The notes beneath the pieces were generated by a model. The model made no database searches. It saw only the letters and a program-made list of their open reading frames with translations, and was not told the DNA's origin. Both the position numbers and the translations under genes were made by a program. DNA of 64,000 bases, from assembly GCA_010093685.1 (NCBI GenBank), contig MU006217.1, forward strand, positions 2,029,644 to 2,093,643, given 5' to 3'. Position 1 is the first letter of the stretch; every line of letters begins with the position of its first letter. Of the stretch, positions 10,725 through 22,400 are shown one piece after another. The stretch comes from Ophiobolus disseminans. Lineage: Eukaryota; Ascomycota; Dothideomycetes; Pleosporales; Phaeosphaeriaceae.

Positions 10725-10752
10725 CTGGTCCTGGTCTGGTCCTGGTCTGGTC
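10725..10752 (+). repeat. Tandem 11-bp repeat, CTGGTCCTGGT x 2.5
   Basis: Two perfect 11-bp units (10725-10735, 10736-10746) are followed by a half unit (10747-10752). It ends 333 bp upstream of the PKS start. The reverse complement contains GGACCAGAC, the core of the array at 5821-5892. Confidence 0.75.
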
Positions 10753-11084
10753 TTCGGTATCTACATGTCTTGAACCAAACTCTACGGTTACCGAGTTGGC
10801 TATCAAGCTGTTGATGATGGCTAAGACACCGACCGCCTGCAATGCGATGCGATGCGGGTGAAAGACACGGAAGATAGGCATCCTGCGTGGTGTTGGTGAC
10901 AATGTAGAAGCTGGGAATTGAGCCAAGAACGAAGCAAGCGATGAGCATAGCAAAAGTTCCGTCTACACGGAGCGTACATTATATAGAACATCTCAATGGA
11001 ACACCATTTCACCTCCATCAACAATCTGCTTGCTTCAACAAACCTCTCTTTTGATTTGGTTCAACATCCTATCATACATACACC

Positions 11085-14000
11085 ATGGCTCCAGATCTCA
11101 ACCTCCTCAAAGATCCCGGCGCAGATACTCATACAAGCCCATCACCAGACTACACAGGCTTCGTGAACAACGGGAACTTCCCACCCACAAACGACTATAC
11201 GTCTGAGACGAGCAGCTCAAACAGCACCTCCAACGGCACAAACGGCCATGCCAGCCATCCACCCCTCAAACCCGTCGCCATCTGCGGCATGGCCATGCGC
11301 CTCCCTGGCGGAGTCCGCTCAGCCTCCGACTTCTGGTCCCTCCTCTACAACGGCCTTGACGCACGCGGCCCCGTTCCCGCCGACAGATACAACGCCGCCG
11401 CATTCGACGCCAGCCTCGGCGGTGCGGGCGCCATTCCATGCGCCTCAGGCTACTTCATCGACTCCGACCTCTCCACGCTCGACACCTCCTTCTTCAGCAT
11501 CGGCAAGACGGAGCTCGAAAAGGCGGACCCACAGCAACGCCAACTCCTCGAAGTGACCCGCGAATGTCTTGAGTCGGCGGGTGAAGTGGATTACCGCGGA
11601 AAAGCGATTGGGTGCTATGTCGGCACGTTTGGCGAGGACTGGTTGTATAGTGCTGCGAAAGAAACGCTGGCGAGTGGCGGATACACCATGACGGGCCATG
11701 TCGACCTTATGATAGCGAACCGCGTGTCCTACGAATACGACCTACAAGGCCCGAGCATGGTAGTTAAAACAGGATGTTCCGCCTCACTGGTCGCACTGCA
11801 CGAAGCGTTCCGCGCCTTACAGAGCGGGGATTGTTCCGGTGCGCTTGTCGCGGGCACGAGTCTGATCATGGGGCCCACGACCACGGCGGCCATGTTCGCG
11901 GAGGGCATTCTGTCCCCGGAAGCGTCGTGTAAGACGTTCGACGCCAGTGCGGATGGGTTCGCGCGTGCGGAGGCGATTACGTGTGTGTACGTGAAGCTGC
12001 TGGAAGATGCGGTGCGCGACGGCAATCCGATTCGTGCTGTGATACGGAATACGGGGTCGAATAGCGATGGGAAAAGTGTGGGGTTGATGGCGCCGAATGG
12101 GAAGGCGCATGAGGCGCTTATGAGGAAGGTGTATGAGGAAGCTGAGTTGAAGCCTGTCGAGACGGGGTATGTTGAGGTGAGTAATCGAGAATCCTTTGAC
12201 TCGCTCAGTGGCTGACTTGGTTTTGTTTCAAGTGTCACGGAACCGGTACTGCAACCGGCGATCCCATCGAGACCAACGCAGTCGGCAACGTCTTCGGCGA
12301 GCATGGTGTTTACATCGGCTCTGTGAAGCCCAATATTGGGCATAGTGAGGGCTCATCTGGTATCAGTAGTCTGATCAAATCAGTACTCATACTGGAGCAC
12401 AAGATCATCCCTCCGAACATCAAGTTCAACCGTCCGAATCCTAAGAGTATGAATTGCCCTTGCCCTAGGCGCCGTTCTACCGCACGAACCAGGCTGATAG
12501 TTGTTATCTAGTTCCATTCGCAGAAAAGAAACTCACTGTACCCACGAAGCCAACACCATGGCCTACCGACCGCAAAGAGCGCATCAGTATTAACTCCTTC
12601 GGTATAGGCGGCGCAAACGCACATCTAATCCTGGACGCATACAATACACCAAGCGTAACCGATGACGCAGCAGAAGTAGAAGGCCCGCAATTACTGCTCT
12701 ATTCAGCCAACACGCAAGCCTCGCTACAGCGTCAGATCGAAAATATCACCACATACCACGACGCCCACTCAACGCACTCTACGACCGACCTAGCCTACAC
12801 CCTAGGTCTGCGTCGTGAGCACTTGCTCCATCGAGCCTTTGCGGTAGTTCCGCGCCGTGGTAGAGGTAGCACTCCCCTCGGCTCGCCATCGGCTGCCGTC
12901 AAAGCGCCAGCCGCGTCTCTCAACAAGCTCGTCATGGTGTTCAGCGGCCAGGGCGCTCAGTGGGCAGGTATGGGCGCGGATCTGATCCAACGGGATGTTG
13001 CGTGGCGAGACGACATACGCTCCATGGATAGTGTGCTTAACAGCTTGATTCACCCGCCCGAGTGGTCCATCGAAGAAGAGCTGCTGAAAACGCCAGAACG
13101 TAGTCTTGTCAGCCGCGCGGAGATTGCTCAACCTCTTTGCACTGCACTGCAAATCGCACAGGTGAACTCCCTCGCTAGATGCGGAGTCCGTCCTGCTGCC
13201 GTCGTTGGGCATTCGAGTGGCGAAATTGCGGCGGCGTATGCCACTGGTGCGCTGTCGATGGCTGAAGCTATCACAATCGCTTACTACCGCGGCCTGGTGA
13301 CGAAGAAGCAAACGCTGCGCGGCGCCATGGCTGCTATTGGACTCTCCGTCGCTGAGGTGCAGGAATACCTCCAAGAAGGCGTCATAGTAGCGTGCGAGAA
13401 CTCGCCTAGTAGCATCACCATCTCCGGCGACGAGGACAAGGTATCGGCAGTCGTGGATACTATCAAGAAGGACAACGCCAATGTGCTCGCTCGTCTGCTG
13501 AAAGTCGACATGGCGTATCACAGCCACCATATGCGATCGCTGGCTGAGGAGTACCGCGAGCTCATGGACGCTGAGATAGTTGAAAAGGGATGGGAAAAGC
13601 AGATGCCGCTTCTTCCTATGTTTTCGACCGTCCACGGCGGAATTATCAACACCAGTAAACAGCTGGGCCCAACATATTGGACCAACAACCTCCTCATGCC
13701 CGTAAAATTCCACACCGCAATCGAAACCATCCAAGAAACGCTCTCCTCAACACTCTTCGTAGAAATCGGGCCTCACGCCACCCTCGCCGGCCCCTTGCGC
13801 CAAATCTGCGCCGGCGTAGGAAGACCGTGTATATACATCTCGACAATGGTGCGAGGCGCTAGTAGCCAAGAGTCTTTCCTATCCGCCATCGGCCAACTAT
13901 ACCAGCAGTCCGTCCCGCTCAACCTCGAGTCCATAATTCCGCACGGAAAAGTCCTGCACGACATGCCAACCTACGCATGGGACCACAGCGGCTCGTACTG

Positions 14001-17000
14001 GCACGAATCGCGCGTCTCCAAAGACTGGCGTTTCCGCACATACCCAAACCACGTGTTGCTCGGCGTCAAGATTCCCGAAAGCACCAGCATGGCGCCTGTA
14101 TTTCGCAACGTGCTGAACCTAGAACACGTGCCATGGCTCGCGGACCACAAAGTGCGGTCGGACATTGTGTTCCCGTTTGCGGGCTACTGCTGCATGGCGG
14201 GCGAGGCGGTACGTCAGATCATGGGGATGGATCAGGGATACGCGCTGCGGCATGTACGCGCATTGTCGGCGCTGGTACTGGCGGAGAATAAGTCGGTTGA
14301 GATTGTTACTACGCTGAGGCGCCAGCAACTTACCGACTCGACAGACTCAGAGTGGTTTGAGTTTACTATCACGCATTACGCTGGAGCGGCTTGGGTGACG
14401 AATTGTCGTGGGCAGGTGCGCGCGCTTATGAGGGCGACGGAAGCGCCTGTGAAGGCGCCTGTTGCGCTGCCGCGGAAGGTCAAGGCCGCAAGGCTGTATG
14501 ATGCGCTGAGTCGCTCGGGCATTGTGTATGGGCCGGAGTTTCGCAATCTCGAGGATATATCTGCTTCGCCGACCGATAAGATTGCGGTGTCGAGCGTTCG
14601 GCCAAGGGATGACCATCACACTGCGCCGTTCTTGTTCCATCCCGCGACCATGGACTCGTGCTTCCAGTTATTCATTGCGGCCATAGCGCGTGGAGCGGGT
14701 CGCAATCTCAACAGAACGGCGGTGCCGACTTGCATTGAGGAGATTGAGGTGCACCACACAGCAGACGACATGACGTGCCGCGCTTGGTGTCTGGACGACG
14801 AGCGAGACATCGGCATTGACTGTACATCAAACGGCACCTGCTTGCTTCGTGTCCGCGGCATGGAACTCACAGGCTTGGGTGACGAGGAAGAGAAGCCATT
14901 CATGCTGGGCGCGGGCGAGCTCGACCACAACGCTGCTGCGCGCTTGGAGTGGCTTCCTGATTTCGACTTCGCGGACGTTTCCAAAACGTTCAAGACGTTG
15001 CCCTCGATGCCAGCTGAAGTGAGGCTGCAGGAGGAGATGACGTTTCTTTGCGTCCTCGATTCGGCTGAACGCGTTAAAGGACTGGAAGCGTGCAATTGGC
15101 ATTTCGACAAGTTCCGCGAGTGGCTGGACGTTGAGATTGCGCGTGCACATAACGGAACGTATCCAGTGTTGGCGCCTGAGCATGTGAACGAGCTCATGCG
15201 TCTTAGCCGGACCGACCGCGACGCTCGGATTCGAGAATTGTTTGCACAGCTCTCGTCCATCTCGTCCAAATGGGCTGTTTCGACCGGCACCTTGCGAGTG
15301 TGGGAGAAGGTTGAGCTCATCTTCACTGGCCAAGCGAACACGCTTGACACATTGATGGAAGGCAACGTTCTCACCAAGATCTACGACGCTGTTTCCATCG
15401 GCCATGGCGAATTTGTACGCCTGCTTTCCAACACGAAACCCAATCTTCGCATCCTTGAAGTCGGAGCCGGCACTGGAGGCACTACGGAGATGATCCTTCG
15501 AGACTTGACTGCCTCTGGAGGTGAGGCAGCATACGCAAACTACACTTTCACCGACATCTCCGCCGGGTTCTTCACCCAAGCAACCGAGCGTTTCTCGTAC
15601 GCGCCCAACATGGAGTACAAAGTTTTCGACATTTCGAAAAACCCATTTGATCAAGGATTCACTGCAGCTTCCTACGATCTCATCCTCGCTCCCAATGTTG
15701 TGCACGCCACATCCAATCTGAACAAAACCTTGAAGAATCTGGAGCCGCTCCTAAAGGCTGATGGACGCCTAGTCCTGACGGAATTGTGCGCTGTGCTTCG
15801 CACACCCAATTACATCTTTGGAAACTTTGATGGATGGTGGCTAAGCGAGGACAACCGCCCATGGGAACCATATATCGATGTGAACCGTTGGGATGTGGAG
15901 TTGAAGGCCGCCGGATTCTCGGGCGTTGATACGGCGGTGTTTGATGCACCCCTACCAGAGCGTTATTGCGCTGCCATCATTTCTCGGCCAGCAAGGAAGG
16001 CAGTCGTTCCCAATGCCAACCATATCACGGTTGTGTGCAACGAGCCGGAATCAGGCATTTCCAACTCGATCATCTCCTCCTTCGAGCAGGCACACTACAA
16101 GGTAGATGTTGTTCGACTCGGAGATGCACTTCCCGAAAAACAAGACGTCATTTGCACTCTTGATCTTGAGGCACCCTTCTTCGACCAGATCACAGCGTCA
16201 CAGCTCACAGCCTTCCAAGCCTTCAATGCCCATCAGCAGACAGGCGGACAAAAGGTCTTGTGGTTGATGCCGCCCACCCAAGTTCGTTGCAAGAACCCGC
16301 GCGGTGCGCAAACAATCGGACTTGCTCGAACAATTCGAGCTGAAATGGGTCTGGCGTTCTTCACTCTGGAGATCGACGTCGAGGAACCAAACTTCTCCGA
16401 ATTAGTCCGCAATGTTACGTCAAAGGTGCAGCGATCCGACGACGTGGACCAGAATCTCGACCCTGATAGGGAATTCGCTGTTGATCAGGGCATTATCAAG
16501 ATTGGCCGGTATCATCCATTTTCGCTCGAGAAAGAGTTGAGCGTGCGAAAAGAGAAGGACACGACGGATGTTGCGAAGAAGTTAAGCATTGGCAAACCTG
16601 GCCTACTGGATACGTTTGGCTGGACCAGCGAAGCGCGACCAGCCTCGATAGGGCCTGATGAAGTCGAGATTGAGGCTAAAGCTATCGGGTTGAACTTCAA
16701 GGACGTCATCCTCGCGATGGGTATAATCTCCGCTGGTCCTGGAGACGACATTCCTCTCGGTCTTGAAACGGCCGGTTGCATCATCCGAGTGGGATCCAAT
16801 GTATTGAATTTGACCATAGGCGATCGGGTCATTGCTCTCTCCCCAGGTGGGTGTGCAGCAACAAGTACCATCTTGCCAGCTGCTGTCTGCGCCAAGATTC
16901 CAGCGAAGCTGAGCTTCGAGGACGCCGCGACACTGCCCATTTGTTATGCGACTGCCTACCAATCTCTAGTCAAGGTCGGCCAGCTGGAAGACGGACAGAC

Positions 17001-18807
17001 TGTCCTCATTCATTCCGCTGCAGGTGGTGTTGGCCATGCTGCTGTCAACATTGCTCGCATGCTAGGGGCCGAGATATTTGCAACAGTGGGCAGCGATGAG
17101 AAGGTGGAGTACTTGAGTACCACTCTGGGTATTCCTCGCGATCACATCTTCCATTCAAGAGATGATTCGTTCTACCCTGGCATTATGAAAGCCACTAACG
17201 GCCGTGGAGTCGACGTCGTCCTCAACTCTCTCTCAGGAGAACTTCTTCACGCCACCTGGCAATGTGTCGCTGAGTTCGGCAAGCTTGTTGAGCTAGGAAA
17301 GCGGGACGCCGTTGGGGCTGCCAAACTTGACATGCGGCCATTCCTCGCGAACAGATCTTACTGTTGTGTGGACCTTTCGCATCTGACCAAGGACAAACCG
17401 AACCAGGCTGGCGCCTTGCTGCGAAACATGCTCGCCCTGTACCAGAATGGCTGGGTGAAGCCAATTGCTCCTACAGCAGTCTTCGATGCCGAGAATGCTG
17501 CTGCCGCGTTCCGACATCTGCAGAATGGCGACCACATCGGGAAAGCGGTGCTAAGAATTCCCGGAGATATTTCTAAACTCGCTACGACCTCGCAAAAATC
17601 TGCTACACCACTTCAGCTTGACGGCAGTGCCGCGTATCTCTTGACTGGAGGCCTTGGTGGGCTCGGAAAGTCGATTGCAACATGGATGGCCGAGCGAGGA
17701 GCCCGATCCCTCATTTTCTTGTCGCGTAGCGCAGGAACCACGCCAGCAGACGAAGATCTGCTCGAAGACTTGAAGGCAATGTCATGTAACGTCTCGTACG
17801 TCCAAGGCGAAGTTCAAGACTGCGCAACAGTGGAGCGAGCCATAGCCGCCGCCGATGGCAGACCAATCCGCGGTATACTTCATCTTGCTATGGTACTGCG
17901 AGATGTTGCCTTCTCGAAGATGACGATTGAAGAATGGACCGCCGCAGTGAGTCCTAAGGTTGACGGAGTGTGGAATCTTCATCAAGCTCTTGAGGAGCAG
18001 CCTCTGGACTTTTTCTTCCTGGCCAGTTCTCTGAACACGGTCGTGGTCAATCCCGGACAATCTAGCTACTGCGCTGCCAACACCTTTCTGGAGGCATTCG
18101 TGCAGTTCCGCCGCGGCCAAGGTAAACCTGCCACGGTGCTCAACATTGCACCCGTGGATGATGTTGGTTATGTTGCGGACAACGAACATGCGTACAAGAA
18201 CATGAAGGCCCAAGGAATCTCCTCCCTCGGGGAGCAAGCGTTCCTACGATTCTTGGAGCTCGCTCTGCTTGACCCGGTCAATGCAGGACCAGAAGACGAC
18301 CAAAACCCGGGACATGCCCCAGGCTGGAAGACACAAGATCAGATCGTAATGTGCCTCCGCAGCGAGATGGATCTCGATGACCCCAACAACCCTACAACAT
18401 GGCGCCGCGACCGCCGTATGGGCACATATCACAACATGCGCTCCAATGCTGCCGGCGATGTTGGAACATCTTCACTCTCTTCAAGCGTGTTGAAAACATT
18501 CCTCAGCAAAGCAGCAATGCAACCCGAGATCCTTCAAGACGAGGCGAGCGTCGTCTTCCTGGCTCAGCAAATCGGACGCAAGGCACTCGATTTCATGCTC
18601 CGCGGGCTGGACGAGGGCGAGGAGGTGGACGTGAGCATGAGTCTGGAGCAGATTGGGTTGGACAGCTTGATGGCGATCGAGCTGCGTAGGTGGTGGAAAC
18701 AGGCTTTTGGGTTGGAAGTGAGTGTGCTTGAAATCATGGGCAGCGGTGTGCTCGCTGGGCTTGGGAAGGTGGCGACTGAGCGGCTGTTTACCAAGTTTAC
18801 GGCATAG
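11085..18807 (+). CDS. Highly reducing type I polyketide synthase (KS-AT-DH-MT-ER-KR-ACP)
   Basis: Exons 11085-12176, 12233-12446 and 12512-18807 give 2533 residues, a full-length HR-PKS. KS: Cys231 (T-G-C-S-A-S), His366 (C-H-G-T-G-T) and His401 (N-I-G-H-S). AT: G-Q-G-A-Q near 581 and Ser670 in G-H-S-S-G. DH: His981 in A-D-H-K-V and later M-D-S-C-F-Q; the usual HxxxG reads H-K-V-R-S. MT: E-V-G-A-G-T-G-G near 1418, intact for SAM binding. ER: G-L-N-F-K-D-V near 1828 and the A-A-G-G-V-G-H cofactor loop. KR: T-G-G-L-G-G-L-G near 2147 and Tyr2288 in S-Y-C-A-A-N. ACP: Ser2487 in G-L-D-S-L. No release domain is present. All domains look active, so a reduced, alpha-methylated chain is expected. Confidence 0.97.
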
Positions 18808-19494
18808 GTAGCTTGCCGACCAGGATCAGATAAAGTGCGAATGCATCCTAGAGAGCCACAGGTAGACACGTTATCGTATAGCTGAAGTTGATAAATTAGT
18901 GTACACTTATCTCTTCAAATCCACGTGCACTGAACAACCCATGGTCCTACCCACTCATCCTTCTATAGATGATTGAAGGTAACTTCTTAGTCGCGAAGTT
19001 TTCCACTGCACGACGCGCCTCGCACAGGTGTTGCACATTGGTCGGGGTTGATGGGAGATTAGTTAGCGGTTGAGGTTTGGAATGCACTTCGTCACGTGTG
19101 GCTAGTGACGCGCCCGGGCGGTGAACAAGGGGTCACGCTAAGAATTTAGTGGGCCGGCGCGTCGGTGGAAAGCACATGGCATGGGAGATTCCCTGCACCA
19201 TGACCGCAGCCGCAGCGCCAGCTAGAGCTTAATACTGATCAACGCATTTGCATCTTTCCTGCCTTTCTCTTCGCATCCGGGTCTTTTCGTGATTATTCAT
19301 GATTTTAGAGCTGCAACGTTTCCTACATATCTGCTGATTGACAGCCCAACGCATCTTCGCACCATGATATAGCAACCAAGTCAGGCCAACACAATCCCTC
19401 CCCGCAACCTTCCCGGGGTCACACGACCAAACCCTCAGAACGGGTGCTTGGGACTCGGTCCGCTATCTCCGCCTCTACTTGGTCTCCCTCCAAC
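18808..19494. other. Intergenic region, PKS end to PLD start
   Basis: The PKS 3' flank and phospholipase D promoter. No ORF or repeat array of note. The GGACCAGAC core was not found here, consistent with the cluster ending at the PKS. Confidence 0.5.
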
Positions 19495-22400
19495 ATGGCT
19501 GACACGCCCGATTCCGACGTCTTGCCAATGGGCCGCAGCCCTCGCGCCGTGGCACCCGCGACAACAGAGGTCAAACCGGAGACCCGCCGTATCTTGTCGC
19601 CGTTGAGAGAAGGGCTGAACGTGAACCAGACGGAGGAGATATATCTGCCCTCGCCCTCGAGCGGGGGGCCCAAGATTATGCGGTCTGCACCCACTGGCTC
19701 GCCCTTGGCTCCCATGGAGCCTCAAGAATTCCCCTTCCACGCCCAGCCAAATGCAAACGGTGCGATAGGACAGCCTACGGTGCCTCTCACTGAAGCAGCT
19801 ATCAGGCCGCCCAAGCCGGCTTCGCACACGTCCCACAATTCGGCCAGCTCCTATTACCCGCCCTTTGCGCCCATTTCGCGGCACCCGACCGGCGACGGAG
19901 AACTCTCAGACGCCCCGAGAGAGCGCAAGAGCGTGCAGTTCGCGCGGTCAGCTACACTTGGCACAGACCCACAAGCGACGTCACGGCAGCAATCTTGGGA
20001 CACAGAGGACGGCGAGGGCAAGGGCAAGGAGCGAGACAAGCAGGGCACATCACTGATGGGCAAGCTGAGGGCCCTGGCAGCTCCCATGCAGGGCCACAAC
20101 CGCAGCCATAGTGCTTTTGCCAGCACCGCGTCCAACCACGAGAGCCCGCAAGGCCCGCTGTCGCCCACTTCGGAGCGCGACGAGCCGCGATATGACCTCA
20201 ATGACAGCGAAGCGGATGCGGACGGCGAGTCGAGTGCCGGTGAGGGCGCCTCGCGGCCGTCACGGCGGCGGAGAAAGAGCAGCCGGCGGTGGTTCGAGGG
20301 CGACGAAGGCACCCAGACGGCGCCGACGACGCCCAAGCAGACTGGCAGCGGCCACTTCTTCTCACGCGACCGCGACTCCCCCAACCTGACCCCGACCGCC
20401 TCCACCGCGAACCGGCCCGGCTTCATCCGCCGAGGCACCATGAGCGACATACCCGAGAACGAGCGGCAGGGCTACTCCGAGGACGAGGGCCGGTCTCGCA
20501 TCGCCAAGGAAAGCGCGTGGAAACGGGGCCTGCACAGCGCACGGGGTTTGTCCTACGGTGGCCTGCGGCAGCATGAGTCAAACACCGAGGACGAGAACGC
20601 GCACGTCGAGCGCAGGCCAGGCAATCTGCGTGGCTTCACATCCTTCGGCGGCACAGCCGATGGCCGACCGTCTCCGTGGCGCATGCGCGGCGAGCGAACG
20701 TCGAGTCTGAGCGCGCAGAAGTGGAAGTCGATCAAGAACAGCCTCAAGCTGCTGGGTAACCGGGCCAAGGCAGAGCGCCAGGTCGACCACGCAAAGTCGG
20801 CCGAGCTCATGGCCGAACTCCTCGCTGGAGCACCTGCAGCCCTCTTCCTGGCGAGCATGTTCCAGCGAGACGAGCACGGCCACAAGCGCATTCCCGTCCT
20901 TCTTGAACAGCTCAAGGTCACCATCACAGACACCGACAAGATCAAGGACAAGATCTTGAAGGACGGCGATCGCCATATTGCGTTGCGCGTCGAGCTGGAG
21001 TACGGTAGTGGAGTCACCCGCATGAAGTGGGTCGTGTACAGGACCGTAACCGACTTTGCCAATCTGCACCTCAAGTTCAAGCTCTCGGAACAGCAAGAGC
21101 GCTTCAGGACCAAACAAACAGGCCGCGGATCTGAAGCAAAAGGAGACGAGCCAGACGATCCCCGCACGCGGCTTCCGCGCTTCCCCAGGAGCGCCCTGCC
21201 GTATCTCCGTGGTCTGCGAGGCTACGGGGAGCTCGACGACGAAGAAGAGGAAGAAGAGGCCGACGCGGCTGGTCGCCATGCAAGTGAGCCTGACGGTGAC
21301 GCTAGCACGGCTGGTCGACCCCCCCGGAACACGCGGCGGAAGTCGTCATTCGCTCTCAGCCGTCGGAAGTCCAGCATAGGAGGCAACGAGCAGCCTTCAG
21401 GTGTCTCCGGTCACCTCGCTGTCAGACAAGGTAGCTTCGCTGGAGGTGTTGGACCCCTCCAATCGAAACAAACACATCACGAGCGGCAACGAAAGAAACT
21501 GGAGGTATATCTCAAGAGTCTTATAACATACCTGATCTTTCGTCCTGACAGCAACCGGCTCTGCAAGTTCCTCGAGCTGTCGGCACTTGGCGTTCGCCTC
21601 GCAGCCGAGGGCGGGTACCACGGGAAGGAAGGCTTCATGATGATCAAGTCGTCAAAAGGAGTCACAAACACCAAGAAGTGGCATCCAATGCCTTTGATCA
21701 ACCGTTCCTGGCCAAAGTGGTTCCTCGTCAGACATAGTTACGTCGTCTGTGTCGACTCCCCCGAAGAGATGAATGTATATGATGTGTTTCTGGTGGACGC
21801 AGACTTCAGGATGGAGTCCAAGGCCGGCAAGCTGAGAGAAAAAAGGGCCCGCGATATCGCAAGCGAAGCTAAAGCATCGGCCACTGGTCATCATCAGCTC
21901 AAGCTTGTAAACTCCGAGCGTAAAATGAAACTGCTAGCGAGAAGCGACAAGATGTCGCAGCAATTCGAAGAGTCCATTAATTTCATGTCGCAAAACACCC
22001 TATGGTCACAACGGCAGCGTTTCGACAGCTTTGCGCCTGTCCGGAAGAAGATCTACGCTCAGTGGCTTGTCGACGGCCGAGACTACATGTGGAATGTGTC
22101 AAGAGCGATCAGCATGGCTCGAGACGTCATTTACATTCACGACTGGTGGCTCAGCCCCGAGCTGTATCTGCGCCGACCGGCAGCCATCAGCCAGAAATGG
22201 AGGCTCGACAGACTGCTGCAACGTAAAGCGCAAGAAGGCGTAAAGATCTTTGTCATCATGTATCGCAACATCGGTGCCGCCATTCCCATCGATTCCGAGT
22301 ACTCAAAATTCTCACTTCTTGATCTGCATCCGAATGTCTTTGTGCAGCGCTCGCCGAATCAGATCCGACAAAACACCTTCTTTTGGTCTCATCACGAGAA

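Larger units (their letters stand above)
10183..11084. promoter_or_regulatory. Divergent promoter region, 2OG oxygenase / PKS
   Basis: This holds the PKS and oxygenase promoters. A TATA-like TATATAG at 10980-10986 lies about 100 bp before the PKS ATG. Copies of the 11-mer CTGGTCCTGGT occur at 10379-10389 and in tandem at 10725-10752. Confidence 0.6.

Noticed and set aside
12802..13734. Long minus-strand ORF (310 codons) across the PKS AT region
   Set aside because: Antisense shadow of the PKS; no recognisable domain.
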